Below the pieces are notes generated by a model. It saw only the letters and a list, made by a program, of their open reading frames with translations. It did no database searches and had not been told where the DNA came from. 64,000 nt of DNA from Arcticibacter tournemirensis (GTDB lineage Bacteria > Bacteroidota > Bacteroidia > Sphingobacteriales > Sphingobacteriaceae), in the NCBI RefSeq assembly GCF_006716645.1, contig NZ_VFPL01000002.1:248001-312000 (forward strand). Direction: 5' to 3'. Below are positions 44,742 through 54,083 of this stretch, piece by piece. Position 1 is the first letter of the stretch. Every line of letters begins with the position of its first letter. The translations under genes were made by a program, and so were the position numbers.

Positions 44742-45308
44742 ATGCATGAAATAGAACCTTTTTATCGATGGCGTGATGATTATGTAGCTGCGGAAGATGA
44801 CCGGTCTCCCTTCTATCAGACAGAGTATAGTGAGTTTGAGTTCGATAAAATGATTTACAACTACTATATCCATCCCCAGTGGGATTATTTTGGATCCCAA
44901 ACACTTTACTTAAAAATCCTTTATGCCGATTACGATAAACAGTATGCCATTATAGAATTTATCGGCGAATGGAATGACACCATTTACAACGACATTATGC
45001 TCCTCAAACGTGAGATCATAGAACTCATGATAAAGGAAGGGATTAATAAATTCATCCTGCTGGGCGAAAACATCTTAAACTTTCACTCTTCCGACGACCT
45101 GTATTATGAAGAATGGTTCCAGGACGTCGAAGACGGCTGGATTGCAGCCATAAACTTCAGGGACCATGTTATAGACGAGTTTAAAAGAAGCAACATCGAT
45201 TACTACATCAACTTCGGCGGAGAACTTGATAATATCATATGGCGAAATCTTAAGCCTGTTCAGCTATTTAAAAAAGTAGAAGAACAACTAATGAAGAGAC
45301 TGTACTGA
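44742..45308 (+). CDS. Conserved hypothetical protein, Bacteroidota
   Basis: 188 residues from the ATG at 44742; a GTG at 44670 would add 24 residues. Rich in aromatic and acidic residues (DDYVAAEDDRSPFYQTEYSE, DVEDGWIAAINFRDHVIDEF). It has no signal peptide or membrane segment, and appears a single soluble domain. I recognise it only as a conserved family of unknown function. It stands alone between the S41 gene and the metH leader. Confidence 0.7.
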   Translation: MHEIEPFYRWRDDYVAAEDDRSPFYQTEYSEFEFDKMIYNYYIHPQWDYFGSQTLYLKILYADYDKQYAIIEFIGEWNDTIYNDIMLLKREIIELMIKEGINKFILLGENILNFHSSDDLYYEEWFQDVEDGWIAAINFRDHVIDEFKRSNIDYYINFGGELDNIIWRNLKPVQLFKKVEEQLMKRLY

Positions 45309-45418
45309 ACAGTTCAAAAACCAGACATCAGATAGCAAACGTTGCATAGCCATGTCCGGAGGCCGGGCCTGGCTGCCATAATTTGCATTTCATCAAATTA
45401 TATCGCATTTTTGTAATG

Positions 45419-45528
45419 CTTATTGAGAAAGACGGAGGGAGTAGACCCTGCGAAGTCTTAGCAACCTGTGCTTACAAGGTGCTAAATTCTATTCTTTGCC
45501 AACACTATTCAGGTAAAGAGAAGATAAG
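45419..45528 (+). ncRNA. SAM-I (S-box) riboswitch upstream of metH
   Basis: The S-box core is visible: GGAGGGA followed by GACCCTGCGAAGTC, TTAGCAACC, then AAGGTGCTAAATTCT, with outer stem CTTAT (45419-45423) closing on ATAAG (45524-45528). SAM-I aptamers shut off methionine genes when SAM is plentiful. The expression platform in the next 160 nt was not resolved; an AATCC-GGA-GGATT mini-hairpin at about 45540-45552 is the only obvious structure. Confidence 0.9.
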
Positions 45529-45644
45529 TTAAAGTCAGAATCCGGAGGATTTTCGATAAGCCATTAGTAGCAAGTAGCAAGATATTAGTATCAGGAGAAG
45601 GTTACGCCAAAAGCATTAAAACCACCTCCCATTCTGATACTATC

Positions 45645-45684
45645 TAAAAGCCATATCTTGATACTTGATACCTGATACTTGATT
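45645..45684. repeat. TTGATACTTGATACC repeats before metH
   Basis: Three imperfect units (cttgatacttgatacctgatacttgatt) run to 4 nt before the metH ATG; a related stretch (tagtagcaagtagcaagatattagtatcagg) lies at about 45565-45598. So the region between riboswitch and gene is largely repeat. Confidence 0.5.
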
Positions 45685-45687
45685 CAA

Positions 45688-48600
45688 ATGGACATTAGGA
45701 AAGAATTACAAAAACGAATTCTCGTGATTGATGGCGCTATGGGAACGATGATCCAGCGCTATCAGCTTACCGAAGAAGATTTCCGTGGAGAACGGTTCAA
45801 AGATCATCCCTGCGATGTGAAAGGCAACAACGACTTGCTCAATCTGACCAGGCCTGATGTGATCAGGGAAATCCATGCAGAATATTTAAAGGCAGGTGCT
45901 GACATTATTGAAACCAACACATTCAGCACGCAGCGTATATCCATGGCTGACTACCAGATGGAGCATCTTTCCTATGAACTTAGTTATGAGGGCGCCCGTA
46001 TCGCAAAATCTGCCGCTGCAGAATTTACTGCTGCTAACCCCAACAAGCCACGATTCGTAGCGGGAGCCATTGGCCCTACAAACCGTACTGCATCCATGTC
46101 GCCCGATGTTAATGATCCGGGCTACCGTGCTGTATCATTCGACGATCTGGTCGAAGCGTATGATGAGCAGGTAAGGGGCTTGGTAGACGGCGGAGCTGAC
46201 GTCCTCCTGATCGAAACTATTTTCGATACACTAAATGCAAAAGCAGCCATTTTTGCAATTAAAGAATATGAAAAAGTGATCAAAAGGAAGCTTGAGATCA
46301 TGATTTCGGGCACCATTACAGATGCGAGCGGCCGTACTTTGTCGGGGCAGACAGTAGAGGCATTCCTCAATTCCTTAAGCCATGCAGGTCTCTTAAGTAT
46401 TGGTCTTAACTGTGCACTCGGAGCTAAAGAAATGCGTCCGCATATTGAGGAACTTTCAGTGAAAGCTCCATGCTTTATTTCAGCATATCCTAACGCCGGA
46501 CTTCCTAACGAATTCGGCGCATATGACGAAGTACCCCACGAGACAGCACATCTCCTCGAAGATTTCATTTCGAGTGGCTTTATCAATATCGTGGGAGGCT
46601 GTTGCGGTACCACCCCCGATCACATAGGTTGTATTGCGGAGAAAGCAGCAAAATATCCTCCAAGGAAGATTCCTGAAGTTGAACCCTTCCTCCGGCTGAG
46701 TGGTCTTGAGCCAGTGACAGTTACTCCGGAAACCAATTTTATTAATGTAGGTGAACGGACAAACATTACGGGCTCCCCTAAATTTTCAAAGTTGATCCTG
46801 AACGGCGACTACGAGGCTGCACTGGCAGTGGCACGGCAGCAGGTTGAAGGCGGAGCACAGGTTATTGACGTAAATATGGACGAAGGCATGCTCGACTCGG
46901 AAGCAGCCATGACTAAATTTCTTCATCTGATAGCGTCAGAACCTGACATTGCAAAACTTCCAATCATGGTCGACTCCTCCAAATGGAGTGTCATCGAAGC
47001 GGGGCTAAAGTGCCTTCAGGGGAAAGGTATCGTAAACTCTATCTCTCTTAAGGAAGGCGAAGAGAACTTTATTGCTCACGCCCGAAAGATAATGCAGTAC
47101 GGAGCAGCGGTTGTGGTAATGGCCTTTGACGAACAGGGACAGGCCGACAACTATGAGCGTCGTATAGAGATTTGCAAGCGAACTTATGATATTCTTGTTA
47201 ATGAAGTTGGATTCCCGCCGCAGGATATTATTTTCGACCCCAACATTCTTACAGTAGCTACCGGGCTCGAGGAGCACAATAATTACGCAGTCGATTTTAT
47301 AAAAGCCACCCGCTGGATAAAACAAAATCTTCCCTATGCGAAGGTAAGCGGCGGTGTTTCGAACATTTCCTTCTCCTTCAGGGGAAATAATGTAGTTCGC
47401 GAGGCAATGCATTCTGCCTTCCTCTATCACGCTATTAAGGCGGGTTTGGACATGGGCATCGTTAATGCCGGAATGCTTGAAGTGTATGAAGAAATACCCA
47501 AAGAGCTTCTCGAAAGGGTAGAAGACGTGCTCCTTAACAGAAGAGCTGATGCAACCGAAAGACTCGTTGATTTTGCCGAAACGGTAAAAACCAAGGGGAA
47601 AGAAATTGTAAAGAACGAAGAATGGAGGAATGGCAGCGTCGAAGAAAGATTATCCCACTCGCTGGTTAAAGGCCTCATAGAATACCTCGACGACGACGTC
47701 GAAGAAGCCAGACTAAAATACGATCGTCCGCTCCAGGTAATAGAAGGCCCGCTGATGGATGGCATGAACATCGTTGGCGACCTCTTTGGTGCGGGTAAGA
47801 TGTTCCTGCCCCAGGTTGTTAAGTCGGCTCGTGTGATGAAAAAAGCCGTGGCCTATCTGCTGCCATTCATTGAAGCGGAGAAGCTTAAGAATCCATTGGA
47901 TACCAGCTCCAGCTCGGCTGGAAAGGTATTGATGGCCACTGTAAAAGGCGATGTACATGACATTGGAAAGAACATCGTTGGGGTAGTACTCGCCTGCAAT
48001 AACTTCGAAGTGATCGACATGGGAGTAATGGTACCGGCGCAAAACATTATCCAGCGAGCAAAAGAAGAGAATGTTGATATCATTGGGTTAAGCGGACTAA
48101 TTACTCCGTCTCTGGATGAAATGGTTCATTTCGCGAAAGAGATGGAGCGTGAAGGATTCACCCTGCCGCTGCTGATTGGCGGAGCCACCACATCCCGTAT
48201 TCATGCCGCAGTAAAGATCGACCCGAATTATTCAGGAGCAGCGATACATGTTCTGGATGCATCAAGAAGTGTAACTGTTTGCAGCAATCTGATGAATTCC
48301 GAAACCCGCGACTCATATATTAAGGGCATAAAAGAGGAGTATGCAAAAGCCAGGGAGGCGCATTTGAACAAGCGTTCCGACAAACGCTATAAGAGCATTG
48401 ATGAAGCCAGGGATAACCGCTTTCAGATCAACCTGGATGATGTAGTTCCAACCCCGCCTTCGTTCCTTGGCACAAAGACCTTTGATAACTTTCCACTTGA
48501 AGAACTTGTTCCGTATATCGACTGGACTCCCTTTTTTCACACCTGGGAGCTCAGAGGTAGCTATCCGAAAATATTCAACGATCCGGTAGTGGGCAACGAA

Positions 48601-49368
48601 GCGCAGAAACTCTACGACGACGCCCGGGCATTGCTTGCTCGGATAGTAGAAGAAAAACTTCTTACAGCTAAAGGCGTTATCGGCTTCTGGCCCGCCAGCT
48701 CAGTAGGCGACGATATTGAGTTATTTGTTGAGGATTCCACAACCCACAACTCGCAGCCAGTCATCATCCATACCCTCCGGCAGCAGACAGAAAAAGTAAA
48801 GGGAGAGCCTTATTACGCTCTTTCCGATTTTATCGCACCAAAAGAATCGGGAATACAGGATTATTTTGGAGGCTTCGCGGTTACAGCTGGCATTGGATGC
48901 GACGAGTTGGTTGCCCGCTTCGAGAAGGATCACGACGACTATAACAGCATTATGGCGAAGGCACTTGCCGACCGTCTGGCCGAAGCATTTGCCGAGAAAA
49001 TGCATGAATTAGTACGTACCGATTATTGGGGTTATGCTCAAGATGAGAAGTTAAGCAACGAAGAACTGGTAAAAGAGAAGTACCAGGGTATACGGCCGGC
49101 ACCCGGATATCCTGCCTGTCCCGATCATACCGAAAAGCGCACCCTGTTCAGCCTGTTAAATGCTGAAGACAATGCAGGTATGCACCTTACAGAGAGTCTC
49201 GCCATGTACCCGGCAGCATCGGTAAGCGGCTTCTACTTCTCACATCCTCAGTCACGTTATTTCGGCTTAGGTAAAATAACAAAAGACCAGGTAGAAGACT
49301 ATGCCCGCCGCCGTAACGAACCCGTAGAACTTGTAGAGAGATGGCTGGGACCGAATCTGGCGTATTAA
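45688..49368 (+). CDS. metH: Cobalamin-dependent methionine synthase
   Basis: 1226 residues from the ATG at 45688. Complete four-module enzyme: homocysteine domain (1-330) with zinc Cys pair in [13 protein letters not shown]; methyltetrahydrofolate domain (about 350-620; [18 protein letters not shown]); B12 domain with cap (about 650-890) carrying the cobalt-ligand motif [14 protein letters not shown]; and the reactivation domain (900-1226) with [18 protein letters not shown] that binds SAM. It transfers methyl from 5-methyl-THF to homocysteine. Expression is set by the SAM-I riboswitch in front. metF, making its folate substrate, follows. Confidence 0.97.
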   Translation: MDIRKELQKRILVIDGAMGTMIQRYQLTEEDFRGERFKDHPCDVKGNNDLLNLTRPDVIREIHAEYLKAGADIIETNTFSTQRISMADYQMEHLSYELSYEGARIAKSAAAEFTAANPNKPRFVAGAIGPTNRTASMSPDVNDPGYRAVSFDDLVEAYDEQVRGLVDGGADVLLIETIFDTLNAKAAIFAIKEYEKVIKRKLEIMISGTITDASGRTLSGQTVEAFLNSLSHAGLLSIGLNCALGAKEMRPHIEELSVKAPCFISAYPNAGLPNEFGAYDEVPHETAHLLEDFISSGFINIVGGCCGTTPDHIGCIAEKAAKYPPRKIPEVEPFLRLSGLEPVTVTPETNFINVGERTNITGSPKFSKLILNGDYEAALAVARQQVEGGAQVIDVNMDEGMLDSEAAMTKFLHLIASEPDIAKLPIMVDSSKWSVIEAGLKCLQGKGIVNSISLKEGEENFIAHARKIMQYGAAVVVMAFDEQGQADNYERRIEICKRTYDILVNEVGFPPQDIIFDPNILTVATGLEEHNNYAVDFIKATRWIKQNLPYAKVSGGVSNISFSFRGNNVVREAMHSAFLYHAIKAGLDMGIVNAGMLEVYEEIPKELLERVEDVLLNRRADATERLVDFAETVKTKGKEIVKNEEWRNGSVEERLSHSLVKGLIEYLDDDVEEARLKYDRPLQVIEGPLMDGMNIVGDLFGAGKMFLPQVVKSARVMKKAVAYLLPFIEAEKLKNPLDTSSSSAGKVLMATVKGDVHDIGKNIVGVVLACNNFEVIDMGVMVPAQNIIQRAKEENVDIIGLSGLITPSLDEMVHFAKEMEREGFTLPLLIGGATTSRIHAAVKIDPNYSGAAIHVLDASRSVTVCSNLMNSETRDSYIKGIKEEYAKAREAHLNKRSDKRYKSIDEARDNRFQINLDDVVPTPPSFLGTKTFDNFPLEELVPYIDWTPFFHTWELRGSYPKIFNDPVVGNEAQKLYDDARALLARIVEEKLLTAKGVIGFWPASSVGDDIELFVEDSTTHNSQPVIIHTLRQQTEKVKGEPYYALSDFIAPKESGIQDYFGGFAVTAGIGCDELVARFEKDHDDYNSIMAKALADRLAEAFAEKMHELVRTDYWGYAQDEKLSNEELVKEKYQGIRPAPGYPACPDHTEKRTLFSLLNAEDNAGMHLTESLAMYPAASVSGFYFSHPQSRYFGLGKITKDQVEDYARRRNEPVELVERWLGPNLAY

Positions 49369-49371
49369 AAT

Positions 49372-49404
49372 TCAGTATCAAGTATCTGGTATCAGGTATC
49401 AAGA
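49372..49404. repeat. Left flanking repeat of the four-helix-bundle gene
   Basis: Three units of GTATCAAGTATC type (agtatcaagtatctggtatcaggtatcaagat). It is an imperfect inverse of the sequence at 49794-49826. Confidence 0.5.
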
Positions 49405-49405
49405 T

Positions 49406-49413
49406 TATATTTG
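49406..49413 (+). promoter_or_regulatory. Candidate -7 box of the four-helix-bundle gene
   Basis: TATATTTG, exact match to TAnnTTTG, 17 nt before the ATG at 49431. No -33 TTTG in the repeat upstream. Confidence 0.4.
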
Positions 49414-49430
49414 TAAAACATAAGTTCTAA

Positions 49431-49787
49431 ATGCATCATTTTAATGATCTAAAAGTCTGGAAGCAAAGTATGGAGCTTTGCAAACAGGTACATTATCTTG
49501 TCAAAGGATTTCCAGCAGAGGAAAAATATGTTTTAACTTCTCAGATAATGAGATCTTCCATCTCCATACCCTCGAATATTGCTGAAGGATGCGGAAGAGG
49601 AACCAATAAAGAATTGGGCCATTTCTTACAAATAAGCATGGGGTCGGCATTTGAGCTTGAAACACAGTTTATTCTGGCGCTTGAATTTTCGTATATCACG
49701 GAGGACGAGCATATTCTAATTAAGAATAAGTTATCAGAAATTCAAAAAATGATCTATGCATTTCACAAAAGCCTCAATATAAATTAA
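49431..49787 (+). CDS. Four-helix-bundle protein (23S rRNA intervening-sequence family)
   Basis: 118 residues, all helical: LKVWKQSMELCKQVHYLVKG, then the conserved SQIMRSSISIPSNIAEGCGR and GSAFELETQFILALEF. This family (once called S23) was first found in 23S rRNA intervening sequences and is related to the Avd accessory protein of retroelements; cellular role unknown. Here it splits metH from metF and has repeats of opposite orientation on each side. Confidence 0.88.
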   Translation: MHHFNDLKVWKQSMELCKQVHYLVKGFPAEEKYVLTSQIMRSSISIPSNIAEGCGRGTNKELGHFLQISMGSAFELETQFILALEFSYITEDEHILIKNKLSEIQKMIYAFHKSLNIN

Positions 49788-49793
49788 TCACCA

Positions 49794-49826
49794 TGTCTTG
49801 ATACTTGTATCTTGATACTTGCTACT
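49794..49826. repeat. Right flanking repeat of the four-helix-bundle gene
   Basis: Units of TCTTGATACTTG type (tcttgatacttgtatcttgatacttgctact), imperfect inverse of 49372-49404. It ends 7 nt before the metF ATG. Confidence 0.5.
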
Positions 49827-49833
49827 AGAATAA

Positions 49834-50787
49834 ATGAAAATCACCGAACATATCGCCGGAGCAAACGGCAAAGCACTTTTTTCATTCGAATTACTTCCGC
49901 CCGTTAAAGGGCAGAGCATACAGCAGATCTATAATGCCATAGATCCTTTGATGGAATTCAAACCTCCGTTTATAGACGTTACATACCACCGAGAGGATTA
50001 CATCTATAAACAACATCCAACGGGTTTGCTTGAGAAAGTCACGTACAGAAAAAGGCCTGGTACAGTGGCTATTTGTGCTGCTATTATAAATCGTTATAAA
50101 GTAGATGCTGTTCCACACCTCATTTGCGGAGGCTTCACAAAAGATGAAACGGAAAACGCACTCATCGACCTTCAGTTCTTAGGCATCGACAATGTCCTCG
50201 TACTGCGTGGTGATGCCCGCAAAGCCGATCCTGCGTTTATGCCAACTCCGGGCGGACATTCATATGCATGCGAACTTTTGCAGCAGGTGGTAAATATGAA
50301 TAACGGAAAATACCTGCATGAAGACCACGACTCCAACAAGACTAACTTTTGCATCGGGGTGGCCGCATACCCGGAAAAGCACTTCGAGTCGCCCAACCCG
50401 GAAACGGATTTTAAATACCTCAAGCAAAAGGTCGATATGGGAGCCGATTTTATAGTGACCCAGATGTTTTTCGACAATCAGAAATACTTCAGCTTTGTGA
50501 ATCGCTGCAGGGAAAATGGCATCAATGTGCCCATCATCCCGGGATTAAAGCCCATCACCACCTCAAAGCAGCTTATCAACCTTCCAAAGATCTTTCATAT
50601 CGACATACCCCTGGAATTGAGCGAAGCAGTGTCGGGTTGTAAGACAGAAAAAGATGTAAAAGATGCAGGCATCGAATGGATGATACACCAATGCAAAGAA
50701 CTGATAGAATTCGGCGCTCCGGTTTTGCACTTCTACACCATGGGCAATCCCGAACCGACATACAGGATCGCGAAGGAAGTTTTTTAA
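49834..50787 (+). CDS. metF: Methylenetetrahydrofolate reductase
   Basis: 317 residues, TIM barrel. FSFELLPPVKGQSIQQIYNA, VDAVPHLICGGFTKDETENA, VLVLRGDARK and DFIVTQMFFDNQKYF are typical MetF segments that bind FAD and folate. It reduces 5,10-methylene-THF to 5-methyl-THF for MetH upstream. It may be read from the metH riboswitch promoter despite the inserted gene. Confidence 0.95.
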   Translation: MKITEHIAGANGKALFSFELLPPVKGQSIQQIYNAIDPLMEFKPPFIDVTYHREDYIYKQHPTGLLEKVTYRKRPGTVAICAAIINRYKVDAVPHLICGGFTKDETENALIDLQFLGIDNVLVLRGDARKADPAFMPTPGGHSYACELLQQVVNMNNGKYLHEDHDSNKTNFCIGVAAYPEKHFESPNPETDFKYLKQKVDMGADFIVTQMFFDNQKYFSFVNRCRENGINVPIIPGLKPITTSKQLINLPKIFHIDIPLELSEAVSGCKTEKDVKDAGIEWMIHQCKELIEFGAPVLHFYTMGNPEPTYRIAKEVF

Positions 50788-50867
50788 GTATGTATTACGC
50801 CAACCGATATTATTGGGGAAAGATTCCATCGCTTGACCAGCGCCATCTGCACTCTGTGGTTACTCAA

Positions 50868-51473
50868 TTACAAAACTGAATACTGTTTCAAATCCATTTC
50901 CAGTTGCTCCGGCGACTGGAAATGAATACTCTCTATACCAAGACTTCGCGCGGCTTCGACATTGCGCAGGTTATCGTCTATAAACAGGGCCTCTTCCGCC
51001 TTTAGGTTATAGCGATCGAGTAGTAACTGGTAGAACTCAGGGAAAGGTTTCCTAAGCTTCTCGGCACCCGAAACCACCACGCCATCAAACCAGTTCAGGA
51101 ACTCAAAACGCTTTACGGCGATTGGATAGGTTTCGGCCGACCAGTTGCTGAGAGCATAGATCTTATAATTTCCTGAGTCCTTCAATCGCTTAAATATCTC
51201 TACTGTCCCGTCAATGGCTCCCGCCAGCATTTCTTCCCAACGGCCATAATACGCCCTTATATTCTCCTCCTGATGGGGAAACTCTGCAACCAGTAACTCC
51301 GTCGCCTCCTTCAGAGAACGCCCTCCATCCTGTTCCTCATTCCATGCTGATGTACAAACATTTTCCAGAAAATAATCTATATCAGCTTCGTTGCTGAAGA
51401 TCTTTTTGTAAAGATGCTTAGGGTGCCAGTCAATCAGCACTGCTCCTAAATCAAATATTATTGCTTTAATCAT
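50868..51473 (-). CDS. HAD superfamily hydrolase (HAD-IA, YihX-like)
   Basis: 201 residues. Motif I is IIFDLGAVLIDWHPK: nucleophile Asp8 is followed by Leu-Gly, lacking the usual second Asp of phosphatases, as in YihX-type and some dehalogenase-like members. Motif II ALSNWS, motif III Lys in KPFPEFYQLLL, motif IV FIDDNLRNVEAA. Likely a small-molecule phosphatase; substrate unknown. Not visibly linked to the thr genes upstream. Confidence 0.85.
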   Translation of the reverse strand: MIKAIIFDLGAVLIDWHPKHLYKKIFSNEADIDYFLENVCTSAWNEEQDGGRSLKEATELLVAEFPHQEENIRAYYGRWEEMLAGAIDGTVEIFKRLKDSGNYKIYALSNWSAETYPIAVKRFEFLNWFDGVVVSGAEKLRKPFPEFYQLLLDRYNLKAEEALFIDDNLRNVEAARSLGIESIHFQSPEQLEMDLKQYSVL

Positions 51474-51479
51474 AACATT

Positions 51480-51677
51480 AATAGTTGTGAGTTATACGTT
51501 GTGAGTTGCATGTTCCGGGTTGTAGGCTTTCTAAAAACGCCATAAAACCCTCTCCATTATACCACAACTTATTTTAATATAACCCCTGGAAATTAAACTA
51601 TCATCCTGCGCAGCCTCTCGAGTATCGCCCTGCATTCTGAGACCCGCAACCTGCACCCGCGACTTACAACTTACGAC
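51480..51677. repeat. Spacer with GTTGTGAGTT / ACAACTTAC repeat units
   Basis: 198 bp between thrC and the HAD gene. TAGTTGTGAGTTATACGTTG-like units lie at one end and acttacaacttacgacctacaactcac at the other, in opposite orientation. No gene or good terminator was seen. Confidence 0.45.
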
Positions 51678-52991
51678 CTACAACTCACTACCCATTAAAT
51701 ACTCCTTAAAACCAGCAAAATCAACTCCCAATTCCACTGACTGTTTAGGTTTCCCGAGAAGAGTTTTCACCTGTTCAGGAATAGTAATTTTGCCCGCCAT
51801 TTCACCTTCATAAACGTCCGGAAACTTACATGGATGCGCAGTTGACAGAAATACAGCAGTACTGTTGTCATCACCTGACGACTTTCTGTAATCGTTGATT
51901 GCAGCCCAGGCAATGGCGGTATGCGGACAAACAACGTAGTCGTATTCATCAAAAATCGTCTGCACGGCTTCACCTGTTTGAATATCGGTATAACTTCCAG
52001 TGCTCACAATTTTACGCAGTTCATCTAAATCGTTATTAAACAAGTTCATGATGCGGACCCAGTTACTCGGATTACCTACATCCATGGCGTTTGAAAGGGT
52101 AGCTACCGACGGCTTCGGCTCATACAGTCCCGATCTGAAAAATGCCGGGACTGTATCGTTAACATTGGTGGCAGCGATAAACTGCTTTACCGGCAAGCCC
52201 ATTTTCCATGCAAGTAAACCGGCGCCAATGTTTCCAAAGTTTCCGCTGGGAACCGAAAACACCACCTCCGTCTTTCCTGCTCTTTTTAACTGAGCGTAAG
52301 CGTTGAAATAGTAAAAAGTTTGCGGTATAAGACGTGCTATATTAATCGAATTGGCCGAAGTAAGTCTGAATTTCTCATTGAGTTCCTTATCGGTAAACGC
52401 CTGCTTCACCAAGGCCTGACAATCGTCGAAGGTTCCATTAACTTCAACGGCACGAATGTTTTGTCCATTAGTTGTGAGCTGCAGCTCCTGGATTGCACTC
52501 ACTTTTCCTTTAGGATAAAGAATAGTGACCTGGGTATTCGGTACTCCTAAAAATCCCAAAGCTACTGCGCCCCCGGTATCCCCCGACGTCGCCACCAGAA
52601 CATTGAGGGTCTTTTCGCCTTCTGTCATGAAATAGCTCATTACCCTGCTCATAAACCTTGCACCAAAATCTTTAAAAGCAAGTGAAGGGCCATGAAAAAG
52701 TTCAAGCACATAAGTTCGATCATCGAGCTTTATTACCGGAGCCGGAAAGTTAATTGCGTCCTCTATAATAGCTTTGAGTTCATTCTTCGGGATAGCTCCC
52801 TGCAAAATACTGTCAGCCACCTTAAAGGCTATTTCACTAAGAGAGTACATCTCGATATTTTCAATAAAATCTCTATCGAGCACAGGAATGCCGACAGGCA
52901 TATAAAGCCCCTTGTCCTGAGGCATACTATTGAAAACTGCCTCTTTAAAATCAACTGTTACTCCAGGGGTATTTGTACTATAAAGTTTCAT
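51678..52991 (-). CDS. thrC: Threonine synthase
   Basis: 437 residues. PLP-dependent enzyme making threonine from O-phosphohomoserine; the PLP Lys is in FHGPSLAFKDFGARF and the phosphate-binding loop in VATSGDTGGAVALGFLG. MKLYSTNTPGVTVDFKEAV and MPQDKGLYMP open the chain as in other ThrC. It lies 24 bp after thrB; the last gene of the thr operon. Confidence 0.96.
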   Translation of the reverse strand: MKLYSTNTPGVTVDFKEAVFNSMPQDKGLYMPVGIPVLDRDFIENIEMYSLSEIAFKVADSILQGAIPKNELKAIIEDAINFPAPVIKLDDRTYVLELFHGPSLAFKDFGARFMSRVMSYFMTEGEKTLNVLVATSGDTGGAVALGFLGVPNTQVTILYPKGKVSAIQELQLTTNGQNIRAVEVNGTFDDCQALVKQAFTDKELNEKFRLTSANSINIARLIPQTFYYFNAYAQLKRAGKTEVVFSVPSGNFGNIGAGLLAWKMGLPVKQFIAATNVNDTVPAFFRSGLYEPKPSVATLSNAMDVGNPSNWVRIMNLFNNDLDELRKIVSTGSYTDIQTGEAVQTIFDEYDYVVCPHTAIAWAAINDYRKSSGDDNSTAVFLSTAHPCKFPDVYEGEMAGKITIPEQVKTLLGKPKQSVELGVDFAGFKEYLMGSEL

Positions 52992-53015
52992 TCGTGTTGT
53001 ATTTGTTATTATATG

Positions 53016-53951
53016 TTATCCCAGCACCTTCGGTCCTTCACCATTTACAGGCGAAACGTAGGTCAGGCTTCCAATCTGCCGCTCTGATAAATGCTTCTGA
53101 ATGCGACTGGTGATTCTGTTAGCAGTCTCCTCGTCTCTAGCAAAAGAAAAAACCGAAGGACCTGAGCCAGAAATACCAAAGCTAACAGCACCTGCTTCCA
53201 TGGCCGTTTCTCTAAGCTTGTAAAAGTCGGGGATGAGAATAGAACGCACCGGTTCAACCAGTACATCTTTCATGCTTCTTCCAATAAGGTCAATATCCTT
53301 CATAAACAAGCCTGAAACCAAACCGGCAACGTTTCCCCACTGAATAACAGCGTCTTTCAGAAGCACCTTACTGCGGATCATTTGTCGTGCATCCCGGGTA
53401 GGGACGTCGACGTCCGGAAAGACAATCGCGCAGTATAAAGATTCGGGATACGGAAGTTTAATTAAGTCAAGAGGCTCGTAACTTCTGATCAGGACAAATC
53501 CGCCCAGCAATGCGGGTGCCACATTGTCGGCATGCCCGGAACCACAGGCAAGTTCCTCTCCTTTCATTGCAAACGGAACAAGCTCGTCGCGGGTCAACGG
53601 CTCGTCCAGCATGGTATTGATTGCAAATAAGCCGGCAACCGTACTTGCTGAGCTGGAACCGAGGCCACTTCCGATAGGCATTTTTTTATGAAGTTCTATT
53701 TCAACTCCGATATCTGTTCTCTCAATGTGTTTGAGATAGTGCTGAACGCTTGCGCTTACGGTATTTTTCGCAGCGTCCATCGGCAAACGGCCTTCATCCC
53801 CCGTAATTTTTGTAATTGTAACACCCGGTTCAGCCTTCCTTCTCATAATTACCTCATCACCCGGAGCATCAACAGCAAAACCAAGAATATCAAAACCGCA
53901 AACTACATTCGCCACGGTAGCAGGAGCAAAAACTCTTATTGTATCTTTCAT
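53016..53951 (-). CDS. thrB: Homoserine kinase
   Basis: 311 residues, GHMP kinase fold: ATVANVVCGFDILGFAVD at the start, the ATP loop KMPIGSGLGSSSASTVAG, and GISGSGPSVFSFA near the C-terminus. It phosphorylates homoserine for ThrC. Between thrA (132 bp) and thrC (24 bp) in one transcription direction. Confidence 0.96.
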   Translation of the reverse strand: MKDTIRVFAPATVANVVCGFDILGFAVDAPGDEVIMRRKAEPGVTITKITGDEGRLPMDAAKNTVSASVQHYLKHIERTDIGVEIELHKKMPIGSGLGSSSASTVAGLFAINTMLDEPLTRDELVPFAMKGEELACGSGHADNVAPALLGGFVLIRSYEPLDLIKLPYPESLYCAIVFPDVDVPTRDARQMIRSKVLLKDAVIQWGNVAGLVSGLFMKDIDLIGRSMKDVLVEPVRSILIPDFYKLRETAMEAGAVSFGISGSGPSVFSFARDEETANRITSRIQKHLSERQIGSLTYVSPVNGEGPKVLG

Positions 53952-53989
53952 ATTTAAATCCGCGTCGCGGACATTACTTCTAATTTTTT

Positions 53990-54082
53990 ACTTCAACTTT
54001 TTAACCCGTCTCAACCCTCAACCTTCAACCCATAACTCACAACCTTCAACTCACAACCCATAACCCATAATTCATAACTCCC
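53990..54082. repeat. CAACCTTCAACTCACAACC repeats between thrA and thrB
   Basis: About ten 8-9-nt variants (caaccctcaaccttcaacccataactcacaacc and so on) fill the spacer. They produce a low-complexity, C/A-rich stretch with no G on the plus strand over most of its length. Confidence 0.6.
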
Positions 54083-54083
54083 C

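Noticed and set aside
49431-49787. Annotation as ribosomal protein S23
   Set aside because: That name is historical; the family is not a ribosomal protein of the small subunit.
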